The translations under genes were made by a program, and so were the position numbers. DNA of 15,493 nt from Bacteroidia bacterium (GTDB lineage: Bacteria; Bacteroidota; Bacteroidia; Bacteroidales; CAJPTX01): positions 1 to 15,493 of the forward strand of contig CAJPTS010000023.1 of the NCBI GenBank assembly GCA_905373625.1, in the 5' to 3' direction. Shown piece by piece: positions 1-7,420 of this stretch. Below the pieces are notes generated by a model. The model was not told the DNA's origin and did not search any database. It was given only the letters and a program-made list of their open reading frames with translations. Numbering within the stretch: the first letter of the stretch is position 1; each line of letters begins with the position of its first letter.

Positions 1-8
1 GAATTCAA

Positions 9-27
9 AATGTGCCGTTGGCACATT
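9..27. repeat. Perfect 8-bp inverted repeat (hairpin or operator)
   Basis: AATGTGCC (9-16) and GGCACATT (20-27) are exact reverse complements separated by GTT. Read on the minus strand, the hairpin is followed directly by TTG, so it could be a weak intrinsic terminator about 280 nt downstream of the BrkB-like gene. It also lies just downstream of a TAnnTTTG box on the same strand (31-38), which would put it near the transcription start of a leftward gene, as expected of an operator. The sequence does not decide between these readings. Confidence 0.4.
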
Positions 28-30
28 CTT

Positions 31-38
31 CAAATCTA
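31..38 (-). promoter_or_regulatory. Candidate Bacteroidota -7 box, leftward
   Basis: On the minus strand this reads TAGATTTG, an exact match to the Bacteroidota -7 consensus TAnnTTTG. No TTTG -33 element is seen at the usual 19-21 nt upstream, and no gene is visible to the left within the window. An 8-nt degenerate match can occur by chance, so this is weak. Confidence 0.25.
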
Positions 39-305
39 TCGCGAATATTGCATGAGGGCGTTGAACAATTACTCTATACTTTCCCAACCCCGTTTTTTGC
101 ACTTAAAAGAGCCAATTTTGCACTAAATCTCCTTAACCCTTTCAAGCCCTCTTTTGCCCCATTTCGACACAATAGAGCACAATTAGAACCAAATGCTTAT
201 TTCCGTTCCTCAAGTTTTGCCGTGCAATAACCCCATTATGATACGCAATAAATTTTCAGTCGCTCTCCCGACAACATGGAGGACAAGAAAACGCGCATCG
301 CACAT

Positions 306-1703
306 TTAACGAGCGAATCTGGTTTCGTCCTCACGAACGCAGCTCTTAACGACATCTTCGTTGCCATCTATTATGGCTTGTAACGTAAAATTCTCAGCCT
401 CCTCCCGACGCATATAATCTTCGTAAAGCTCTTCAATAATCGGGAGGAGTTTACCTCGCGCCTTGATCGTATTACCAAACTCGTCGTGCTTTCTGATCAG
501 ATTACCCAGACTATACTTCTCTACCGTCTGACCTGGCTGATAACCAGGATCTTTTTCATCTTTAGTGTATACCATACTGAGCAGATCTGCCCCCACCATC
601 CATTGTAGTAACCTATTGACTAAACGTAACGGAAGCCCATGCTCCTCTGCAAGTTGCTCTGAAGAGAGCGGCGGCTCGCCTAAACGGAAGCGGCGCAATA
701 CTGTGGAAAGCAATAAGAAGGAAAGTATCTTGGTGCGCTTAGGGCTCAAATTCGTAGCATCTTTTTCAAACTCGTAGAGTTTTACGTTCTGTATGGCATA
801 AGAGAGCTCCGCCCCCACAAGAATTATGAGCCAACTAATCTGCAACCAAATAAGGAAGAGCGGGAGTGCCGCGAAACTCCCATATATGGCGTTAAATTTA
901 GATACGCCGAACTGAAAAGCCAAATAAAACCACTGCGTAACGGCAAAGGAGACGCCTGCCACGAGTCCTGCCATCATTGCTGCCGTAAATTTTACCTTAG
1001 TATTCGGCATCACAAGGTAAAGAAAGGTAAAGGCAAAAGAGAGGAGGATATAGGGACCCACGCGTAGCAGAACAAGAACATAGTCCTTTACAAGTCCCAA
1101 AAGCTCTACGTCTTTTGCTGCCTTTAAGAGGAAAGACTTAAGAAATACATTCGCACTACTTGCGGCTAGTACTAGCAAAGGTGCCAAGAGCATCATAGAG
1201 AGGTAATCGCTGAACTTCCGATACCAGCTCCGCGGAGAGGTGACGCGCCAAATTACATTAAAAGACTTCTCTATATTGTTGAATACCTTGATTACCGACC
1301 AAAAGAGCATCACCACTCCGATCCCTGCAATGAGCCCAGCGCCTGTACGTTCTAGCAAAGCCGACGCGAATTCTACTAGTTTACTGCTTACCTCGGGGTA
1401 AGACTCCAAACGCTCGTGGATGATGAGTGTTAAGCGTTCCTCTAGTCCAAAACCTTTAGCAATTGCAAATGCCATGGCAACTATTGGGACCATGGACATC
1501 ATGGAATAATACGTCAGAGCCGTAGCACGTAGTTGTACACTATTACGCGCAAATCCGCGGGAAGCCAATAGAATGATTCGCAACAAACGTTTCAGGCGCT
1601 GCCGAATAGACGGATTCTCCTCCTCGATGATCCAGATATCGCGCTGTATATAGCTGATAACTCTTTGATAAAACCGTTTGGTGCGGGAAAGATTATTACC
1701 CAT
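306..1703 (-). CDS. YihY/BrkB-family inner-membrane protein with C-terminal winged-helix-like domain
   Basis: A 465-residue member of the YihY/virulence factor BrkB family (once misnamed ribonuclease BN), an inner-membrane family without a settled biochemical role. About six membrane segments are visible, near residues 60-82, 122-142, 166-186, 205-232, 239-265 and 277-305. The family core, an Arg followed by a Thr/Ala-rich YY segment and a PI/PL turn, is at residues 59-75 (RATALTYYSMMSMVPIV). Residues 320-400 form a soluble tail with a helix-turn-helix-like stretch (LSSEQLAEEHGLPLRLVNRLL), resembling the winged-helix extension of long Bacteroidota family members. The start is fixed by a TAATG overlap with the stop of the protease gene, so the two are probably cotranscribed and translationally coupled. 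The family call is firm; transported substrate and function are unknown. Confidence 0.9.
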   Translation of the reverse strand: MGNNLSRTKRFYQRVISYIQRDIWIIEEENPSIRQRLKRLLRIILLASRGFARNSVQLRATALTYYSMMSMVPIVAMAFAIAKGFGLEERLTLIIHERLESYPEVSSKLVEFASALLERTGAGLIAGIGVVMLFWSVIKVFNNIEKSFNVIWRVTSPRSWYRKFSDYLSMMLLAPLLVLAASSANVFLKSFLLKAAKDVELLGLVKDYVLVLLRVGPYILLSFAFTFLYLVMPNTKVKFTAAMMAGLVAGVSFAVTQWFYLAFQFGVSKFNAIYGSFAALPLFLIWLQISWLIILVGAELSYAIQNVKLYEFEKDATNLSPKRTKILSFLLLSTVLRRFRLGEPPLSSEQLAEEHGLPLRLVNRLLQWMVGADLLSMVYTKDEKDPGYQPGQTVEKYSLGNLIRKHDEFGNTIKARGKLLPIIEELYEDYMRREEAENFTLQAIIDGNEDVVKSCVREDETRFAR

Positions 1704-4700
1704 TAGTACTTAACAATTCTCTTGCGCACTAGCTTTCTGGGCACATTCCCTCGCATTTCTACGATGTAGAAACCTCGTGGGAGGTGTTCCATATTTAATA
1801 CGAAATTATAGGCATGAGGTTGATACTCTGCTATCAAAGTGCCTCCAACGCCAAAAATGCGGATCAGACTCAAGATACTTGAGGCAGAAATGTAAAGATC
1901 GCTATTCACTGGGTTTGGCATACACCGAACCTCAAACTGCACGGGAGAATCATTAGGCGCCAAACTAAACTCATACTGAGTCTGTTGACTCGTAATGCGA
2001 CGCCGAACGGTTCTTTCTTCGTACCCCTCAGCATAAAGATAAACCTCGCGCAAACCTTCATGTACGCGGACTGCTACGCTCCCGTCACTCCCCGTATAGT
2101 AGTCATGTTTACCTACTCGGATCAGACCATCTCGGATCGGTTGACCTGACCGAGTGGTTAAAACACCTGTTACATCTAATAAACGAGGCGCATGCAACTG
2201 GAGTGTGTAATGTGGCGTCTCCTTACGCAATGCCAAATCAAAGGTCTGAAGCCCGTGCGCAGCGGAGAAGACACTTACAGAGTAGTCGCCTTCCCAAAAA
2301 GATGGAACGGTGACTGTACCAGTACCGTCCGTCGTATAGTTGTACCCATATATCGTCAGTTCGGCATTCGCACAAGGCGTGTTTGCTTCATCTACCACAG
2401 TAAACGTAAAGGTAGTCTCTATCGCATTCCGAAACTCAAGCTCGGGCAGCGAACGCGCCAAGATTGTATCCAGTTTGCCATTGCTGTACTCTGTCCGCAT
2501 CATCGTACTGGTGTACGGACGTTTGTTGGCGCATAGGAAGTAGTCGCCCAAATTTGAGTTGCCCTTACTGCGAATACGAAGCACCAAGTCTCTCTCCGAA
2601 GGGAAATAGTGGTAAGGTTCTATGGGGAGCGTGATCTTTCCTTCTTTAATGGCGAATTCTCCACTGAGCACCTTGGCCGGATCAATGCGTTGAATGCCTG
2701 ACGGCAAATCTATCAGATCACTCCGTTTAAGTACCTCAACATAAAGATCCTCCAACTTTATACTATTGCCCGAGTAAAGAAGCGGGAACTGAACAGCGAG
2801 AAGACGCCCCCCTTGAGGCAGTCCTTTAGGCTTATCGAAATAAAAAAACGTTTCCTGATAAACCTCTTCTGACCCTGCAAACGGATAACGATTATCATAA
2901 CTTAAAACAGGAGTTAAGGGATGCCCACCCACCACGAGTAATTCTTTACGAGAATACATATTTGCGCCTCTCCAAAGCTCAACACACAGAGTCGCCTTAT
3001 CAAGAACAGAAAGCCCTGAAGGGATTACTACATTTTCTGCAATTTGTACATACTGCCCCACACTGAGAGGTGCAACCGATTTAGTTATCACCGTTGGGTT
3101 ATCTTTCCAGTAAAAACGAAGCTCCGAGTCCCTAAATTCGCTTAACCCTCGGTTGGAAACTTGTACACTCACTGGTAGCGTAGCACCCGAAGAAGCCGTT
3201 GTTGCAGTGGTCACCCATACACTGTCTATTGCTGCACGCGGAGCAGTAACCATTACAGACATATCGCGCTCTGCAATGAGAGCAGCATCGTTGCGAAGTG
3301 CTAGACGTAAAGTAAATTTATCTCCATTCGTAACGTCGTCTTGAATCTTTATCTCGCCGAGTTGTACCTCCTCCTCTTGTGCCACAGTATGAAAGGTTGG
3401 GAGCACTACCCCAGCCGCAGATGTAAGCGTCGCCATGTTTGACGGAGTTATGCTAAGACTGGCACGCACGCCACTGAGCGGGGGCGTTGTACCGTGATAG
3501 GTAAAAGTGCCCCATACCTCCCACGTTTCGCCCGCACTAATAAGCCCCGTTGAATTAAACACTGTTGGTTTTAACCGAAAAGCTTTGATCCGAAGTGGCG
3601 AACTACTACTCTCGATGCACGGGATGTCTGCCGTGTACGTCTCTTTGTTAAGCCCCCAAACTGTTATATGCGCTACTGCGCCTTTAACCAGATTAAGCCC
3701 AAGGAAGCGTGCTCGACCGCTTATGAAATCTGAATTGTCATAATACTCTTCGCCCGAAGGATAAGTTAATTTCAAGGTTGCCTGGATATGCTCACCTGGG
3801 CAGTGCACCTCAAAATTCCGCTCGGAGACCAGCAGCTCGCTCGGATGCGAGACATTGAGTATCTCAGGAGCACGGGTACGCAGTACTACACTCGGATCAC
3901 CAAAAATATTCCACGTCTCCGCCGTTATGCGTCCCACACTTTTAGGCGTACTTTCGTAGGCATGCAGCATATCTTTCACTCCCGCATTCATAATACCACC
4001 TAGTGTGATTACAAAAGGCAATTCACGCTTTTTAGTAAAATACTCAATCATTGCATCTTGTCCTCGCATAGGTGCATCCCAGTATTGCAGCTCACTGCTC
4101 GCATTCATACCTATCGTGCCCGTTGGTTTCCCATTACGCTGCGCCCACTGCCACGCCTCGGCAAAGCACTTACCCTTAGACATATTGCCATTATCGCACG
4201 CCACATTAAAGATTACAGGATAAGTTTGAGTTGGCTCTAGATTCTGAATATCATTGGTAGAAAATTGCGATGTGACCCAACGATTGGGATAGCCGTGACC
4301 TACATATGTTATCACACCAACTCCATTATTTACCACCTCGGCGACCTGATCTGGTACCACCTTCTTGGTTTTCTGATCGGCTAACAGTGTAATCTCATTA
4401 TAGCCCTGATGCAGTAGGACATCCCGTATCTTTTCCGTATGCTCTAGATCCGTTTCATTGTTGTCGCCGATCATAGCACCTTCGTTCGAGGCAATGCAGA
4501 GCCCCCGACCGTAGCCTATTTCGTTATGACGCATATCGCGTTCGTACCACAAGACTCTATCCACTTGCGTCTTTACATGCTCTGGCGTATAGGCAGAGAA
4601 ACGCCCTATATACACCTCGTTGTACGGATCGTCACCCACCACCTGTCCGTAAGCTTGATCGCTGTCACCCTTTTCTCCTTCGGGTGCGTCGCGTCTCAAC

Positions 4701-5560
4701 GGAGGAACTTCGTTTCGATTTCCTACCAAGAGTACATACTTCAGTGGCTCGCCACTCTTTCCATATCGTGTCCGTATGTATTGTTGAAGAGCCGTGGTAT
4801 CATTTACATTGGGGTAACCTACTTGTGGGGCTCCATATATTAGCGTCTCGACCGTTAAGCCTCGCTCTCGTTTCCACGCTATAAAAGGCGCTAGCGTTGC
4901 AAGGTAGTGAGCAGGTGTCACGACTAAGAGTGCACCATTCTCATCCGATGTAAAAAGACTTCGTACCTGACCATGTGTAGCCGTTGTATGTTTTACACCT
5001 TTCAATTCTACGTAAAACGTCTTCGCTGCACGCAACTCGCGACGTACAGGATTATAGCTAAACGGGTACACATAAACCGTCTGTCGCCAAGCACCTTCCG
5101 CATAAAAAGGCGAACTTAATCTCACACGCTCTTGAGGGATATAAACGTCCTGTTTGTATACATCGCCTGCTATTCTGGGCTTCCGAGGGCGCCCAACTAC
5201 TTTTGGTGGGCTCGCGGGCGCAAGGAGCACGTCTACAAGCATAGAATCTACTGCTCGCGAGGCTACGAGCTCTGCACCTTTTGCATTGTTCAGAAGAATT
5301 TCATATACCAATACGGGCAAGTCTGGACTCCCCGCAGGACTCAAATAAGTGGCACTTTCCACATAAGGGATTACGCCTCCAGTATAGTCTGATGTTGCCC
5401 GCAGCACTACGGGCGGAAGAGTAAGCTGTATTATACTACTCCCTGCTCTTTGCTCCAATCGCCACGCCAGAGATTCTTGCGCTCGTACCAGACAACTAAA
5501 TAGAGAAAAAAGGACCGAGAAAGATATCCACGTGATCTTCCCAGAATGCACACTCCCCAT
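1703..5560 (-). CDS. Gingipain R-like C25 cysteine protease with T9SS sorting domain
   Basis: A secreted protease of 1285 residues from the chosen start. Order: signal peptide (1-27, ending VRA before QES); C25-type propeptide (about 28-200); catalytic domain (about 201-560); immunoglobulin-like domain (565-650); a beta-rich region; a CARDB-like domain (about 772-870); a jelly-roll-like region (880-1045); two carboxypeptidase-regulatory-like domains (about 1047-1115 and 1127-1200); and a type A T9SS C-terminal domain (about 1208-1285, PNPVNSDLYI to the final KRIVKY). From the remembered RgpB sequence, catalytic His211 and Cys244 match His422 (YVGHG) and Cys455 (NVACDNG) with the same 33-residue spacing. 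RgpB Glu152, Asp163 and Trp284 match Glu360, Asp371 and Trp494. Arg preference is therefore inferred. The 560-residue tail differs from RgpA/Kgp adhesin blocks. PorU, another C25 member, was considered; the Rgp-like residues and the extra domains argue against it. A longer frame reaches 5647 but contains the promoter. No frameshift seen. Confidence 0.88.
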   Translation of the reverse strand: MGSVHSGKITWISFSVLFSLFSCLVRAQESLAWRLEQRAGSSIIQLTLPPVVLRATSDYTGGVIPYVESATYLSPAGSPDLPVLVYEILLNNAKGAELVASRAVDSMLVDVLLAPASPPKVVGRPRKPRIAGDVYKQDVYIPQERVRLSSPFYAEGAWRQTVYVYPFSYNPVRRELRAAKTFYVELKGVKHTTATHGQVRSLFTSDENGALLVVTPAHYLATLAPFIAWKRERGLTVETLIYGAPQVGYPNVNDTTALQQYIRTRYGKSGEPLKYVLLVGNRNEVPPLRRDAPEGEKGDSDQAYGQVVGDDPYNEVYIGRFSAYTPEHVKTQVDRVLWYERDMRHNEIGYGRGLCIASNEGAMIGDNNETDLEHTEKIRDVLLHQGYNEITLLADQKTKKVVPDQVAEVVNNGVGVITYVGHGYPNRWVTSQFSTNDIQNLEPTQTYPVIFNVACDNGNMSKGKCFAEAWQWAQRNGKPTGTIGMNASSELQYWDAPMRGQDAMIEYFTKKRELPFVITLGGIMNAGVKDMLHAYESTPKSVGRITAETWNIFGDPSVVLRTRAPEILNVSHPSELLVSERNFEVHCPGEHIQATLKLTYPSGEEYYDNSDFISGRARFLGLNLVKGAVAHITVWGLNKETYTADIPCIESSSSPLRIKAFRLKPTVFNSTGLISAGETWEVWGTFTYHGTTPPLSGVRASLSITPSNMATLTSAAGVVLPTFHTVAQEEEVQLGEIKIQDDVTNGDKFTLRLALRNDAALIAERDMSVMVTAPRAAIDSVWVTTATTASSGATLPVSVQVSNRGLSEFRDSELRFYWKDNPTVITKSVAPLSVGQYVQIAENVVIPSGLSVLDKATLCVELWRGANMYSRKELLVVGGHPLTPVLSYDNRYPFAGSEEVYQETFFYFDKPKGLPQGGRLLAVQFPLLYSGNSIKLEDLYVEVLKRSDLIDLPSGIQRIDPAKVLSGEFAIKEGKITLPIEPYHYFPSERDLVLRIRSKGNSNLGDYFLCANKRPYTSTMMRTEYSNGKLDTILARSLPELEFRNAIETTFTFTVVDEANTPCANAELTIYGYNYTTDGTGTVTVPSFWEGDYSVSVFSAAHGLQTFDLALRKETPHYTLQLHAPRLLDVTGVLTTRSGQPIRDGLIRVGKHDYYTGSDGSVAVRVHEGLREVYLYAEGYEERTVRRRITSQQTQYEFSLAPNDSPVQFEVRCMPNPVNSDLYISASSILSLIRIFGVGGTLIAEYQPHAYNFVLNMEHLPRGFYIVEMRGNVPRKLVRKRIVKY

Positions 5561-5585
5561 CTGTATAAAATGATCGTACCACATG

Positions 5586-5593
5586 CAAAGATA
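5586..5593 (-). promoter_or_regulatory. -7 promoter box of the protease gene
   Basis: The minus strand reads TATCTTTG, an exact TAnnTTTG match, ending 25 nt before the ATG at 5560. Initiation a few bases downstream would give a short leader of about 20 nt. No good TTTG -33 element is visible. The box lies inside the longer open frame that starts at 5647, which argues that those 29 extra codons are not translated. Confidence 0.6.
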
Positions 5594-5676
5594 GCGCAAC
5601 TGCCTGTTTTCGTTATTACAGACGTCATTGTCTTCGTTCTCAAACACAAATAAAACGTTTAAGTGCCGTAATATGC

Positions 5677-5684
5677 TATCTTTG
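5677..5684 (+). promoter_or_regulatory. -7 promoter box of the aro operon
   Basis: TATCTTTG is an exact TAnnTTTG match ending 20 nt before the aroB ATG. The -33 element is poor; the nearest candidate is TTTA at 5658-5661, only 15 nt upstream. With the two preceding bases it forms GCTATCTTTG, the same decamer found on the opposite strand in the protease promoter (5586-5595). A purine-rich AGAGG (5698-5702) just before the ATG may serve as ribosome-binding site. Confidence 0.6.
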
Positions 5685-5704
5685 TATAGCTATAAACAGA
5701 GGCA

Positions 5705-6727
5705 ATGGAAACGATTCATTTGGACAACGAGATTCAAACAGACATTTTTCTCGGACACTGTCTCAAGGAACTGAAGACCTTCTTGACAGGACGACAAGCG
5801 GTGCTTATCACAGATGCGCACGTAGCCCAGTTGCTGGGAGATCAGCTACCCAAATTATTAACCTACACCATCGTGCCTGGCGAGCATAGTAAGAGTCTGC
5901 GCGAGGCGTCTGAGATCTACCGCTGGTTGCAAAACAACGGAATAGACCGAGATACGGTCATCGTAGGGCTAGGCGGCGGTGTGGTTTGTGACCTTGCGGG
6001 CTTCGTAGCCGCAACCTATATGCGTGGCGTTCCTCTCATCTTAATTCCTACCACCCTTCTAGCACAAGTAGACGCCAGCATAGGCGGAAAGAATGCAGTG
6101 AACCTTGACGGGTTTAAAAACATCGTGGGCACTTTTTACCAACCCGAATCCATCTTGTGCGACTACTCACTCCTACAAACGCTACCTCCCGAAGAAGTCC
6201 GCGGTGGCGTCGCCGAGATGATTAAGCACTGCATGATAGCCGACGCCGACATGTTTGATTATTTCAGCACGCACTCCGAAAAAATTCTCTCTCTAACGCC
6301 AGATGTCATCGAACAAATCATCCCGTGGTCGATCCAAATTAAGAAGGCATTCATAGAATCTGATCTGCTCGACCACGGTATACGGCGCACCCTGAATTTT
6401 GGACATACGTGGGGACACGCAGTAGAAGCCGTCACGGGCATTCATCACGGTTTAGCCGTAGCCATCGGCATGTCTTTTGCTACACGTTTTGCTGTGCACA
6501 AAGGTGTATGCCAAACTGAACTCTTAACGAAGCTAGAAAACTTGCTCCAGAAGTTCGGTTTACCTACACACACGAACGTACTTCCGTGGGTTATCTTTGA
6601 AGCGATGAAACGCGACAAGAAGCGCTCGGCAAGTAACATCCACTTCATACTCCCACGCGAGGTGGGCGTTACTGAGATTGTCGATGTATCAATAGAAGAA
6701 CTGAAGGATTTTATCAAGACGTTGTAA
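5705..6727 (+). CDS. aroB: 3-dehydroquinate synthase
   Basis: AroB converts DAHP to 3-dehydroquinate in the cytoplasm, using NAD and a divalent metal, as the second step of the shikimate pathway. At 340 residues it is slightly shorter than many AroB proteins (about 350-360). NAD-binding signatures are PGEHSKS (58-64) and the Gly-rich GLGGGVVCDLAGF (88-100), followed by IPTTLLAQVDASIGGKN. By family comparison the metal ligands are Glu171 (GGVAEMIKH), His234 (NFGHTWGHAVE) and His248 (HHGLAVAIGM), with His238 as the further conserved active-site His. The ATG lies 20 nt after a perfect -7 box and just after AGAGG. It is first in the aroB-aroD-aroE-aroA operon, with 12 nt to aroD. Nothing is truncated or missing. 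Confidence 0.97.
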   Translation: METIHLDNEIQTDIFLGHCLKELKTFLTGRQAVLITDAHVAQLLGDQLPKLLTYTIVPGEHSKSLREASEIYRWLQNNGIDRDTVIVGLGGGVVCDLAGFVAATYMRGVPLILIPTTLLAQVDASIGGKNAVNLDGFKNIVGTFYQPESILCDYSLLQTLPPEEVRGGVAEMIKHCMIADADMFDYFSTHSEKILSLTPDVIEQIIPWSIQIKKAFIESDLLDHGIRRTLNFGHTWGHAVEAVTGIHHGLAVAIGMSFATRFAVHKGVCQTELLTKLENLLQKFGLPTHTNVLPWVIFEAMKRDKKRSASNIHFILPREVGVTEIVDVSIEELKDFIKTL

Positions 6728-6739
6728 ATCTTGCTTGTA

Positions 6740-7420
6740 ATGTACCCACCTATTTGTCTTGTTCTTACCTCCTGCGAAATCCCTGACGCACAGAAGTATC
6801 CGCCCGAACGTACGTGGATAGAGATCCGCTTTGACTACCTACCCGAGTTTGATTACCACGCCCCCGAGAAACTCGATGCATGGATTACATCACTACTGAG
6901 CGTTTACGACAAAGTCATCTTGACCTTCCATGCACAAAGTTGTAAAGAGCAGAAAAACGAGATCCGCTATCTGTGCTACCAACACTGGATCGAATTAGGT
7001 GCTCCGTACATAGACATCAGCTTCTACGAGCCTTTTTCCGAAGAACTGATGGCGCTTTGTAAACAAGAAAAGTATCAGACACAGGTGATCTTATCGCACC
7101 ACATTTTTCACTACAGTGGGAACTTGCAAAAAGTCCGTCACATTCTGCGGGAGATGAAAAAACTCTCCCCCGCTATTGCAAAAATTGCAGTGCTATGCAC
7201 TGATGTGCACCAAGCTGTGGATTTATTAACGCTTTACAAAGAATTCCCACACGACCTGATCATTGCCATGGGATTCCACAGCTTTTTTAGCCGCTTTGCA
7301 CTCCCCATGCTCGGCGCTCCTTACACCTATGCCGCGTATTCCACAAGCACTGCACCAGGCTTGTTACCCATCGAGCTGCTGCACCCCATTTTTGATTGGC
7401 TAGACAAGCAAAATGACTGA
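6740..7420 (+). CDS. aroD: Type I 3-dehydroquinate dehydratase (divergent)
   Basis: AroD dehydrates 3-dehydroquinate to 3-dehydroshikimate through a Schiff base. At 226 residues it is a little short for type I enzymes (about 230-250). Catalytic residues by family comparison are present: Lys148 (AKIAVL), His121 (SHHIF), and Glu28 and Arg30 (EIRFDYL). Arg185 (SRF) matches the substrate-binding Arg213 of the Salmonella enzyme. Two other substrate contacts seem changed: the Arg of the usual TFR is His64, and the Gln of the usual APGQ is Leu208 (TAPGL). ATG 6740 was chosen; an in-frame TTG at 6731 would add three residues but is a poorer start. It begins 12 nt after aroB and its last 8 nt overlap aroE. 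Position and residues make AroD the best call, possibly with altered kinetics. Confidence 0.88.
   Translation: MYPPICLVLTSCEIPDAQKYPPERTWIEIRFDYLPEFDYHAPEKLDAWITSLLSVYDKVILTFHAQSCKEQKNEIRYLCYQHWIELGAPYIDISFYEPFSEELMALCKQEKYQTQVILSHHIFHYSGNLQKVRHILREMKKLSPAIAKIAVLCTDVHQAVDLLTLYKEFPHDLIIAMGFHSFFSRFALPMLGAPYTYAAYSTSTAPGLLPIELLHPIFDWLDKQND

Larger units (their letters stand above)
1..305. other. Non-coding left flank
   Basis: No gene can be supported here. The stretch lies downstream of the BrkB-like gene (minus strand) and reaches the window edge, so it is the 3' region of that unit and perhaps the 5' region of an unseen minus-strand gene to the left. The plus strand is pyrimidine-rich in the middle, and the motif TTTTGCACT occurs twice, near 95-103 and 116-124, followed by TAAA or AAA. 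The only open frame of any length (12-230, plus) encodes a low-complexity peptide with no recognisable motif and no ribosome-binding site. Confidence 0.6.

Noticed and set aside
1..6. EcoRI site at the exact left end, suggesting a clone boundary
   Set aside because: A single six-base match at an arbitrary window edge carries little information.
60..200. G-quadruplex on the minus strand
   Set aside because: G-tracts are spread out and four runs of three or more do not fall within one short window.
12..230. Open frame on the plus strand in the left flank
   Set aside because: Low-complexity peptide without motif, ribosome-binding site or promoter; the region looks intergenic.
1703..5560. PorU (T9SS sortase) as the identity of the C25 protein
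   Set aside because: Rgp-type residues, the MRGQD stretch and the long multi-domain tail fit a gingipain-like cargo protease better; a tree would settle it.
5561..5647. 29-residue N-terminal extension of the protease
   Set aside because: It contains a perfect -7 promoter box and would bury the signal peptide.
6731..6739. TTG start for aroD
   Set aside because: An ATG three codons later gives the same family alignment and is the more usual start.
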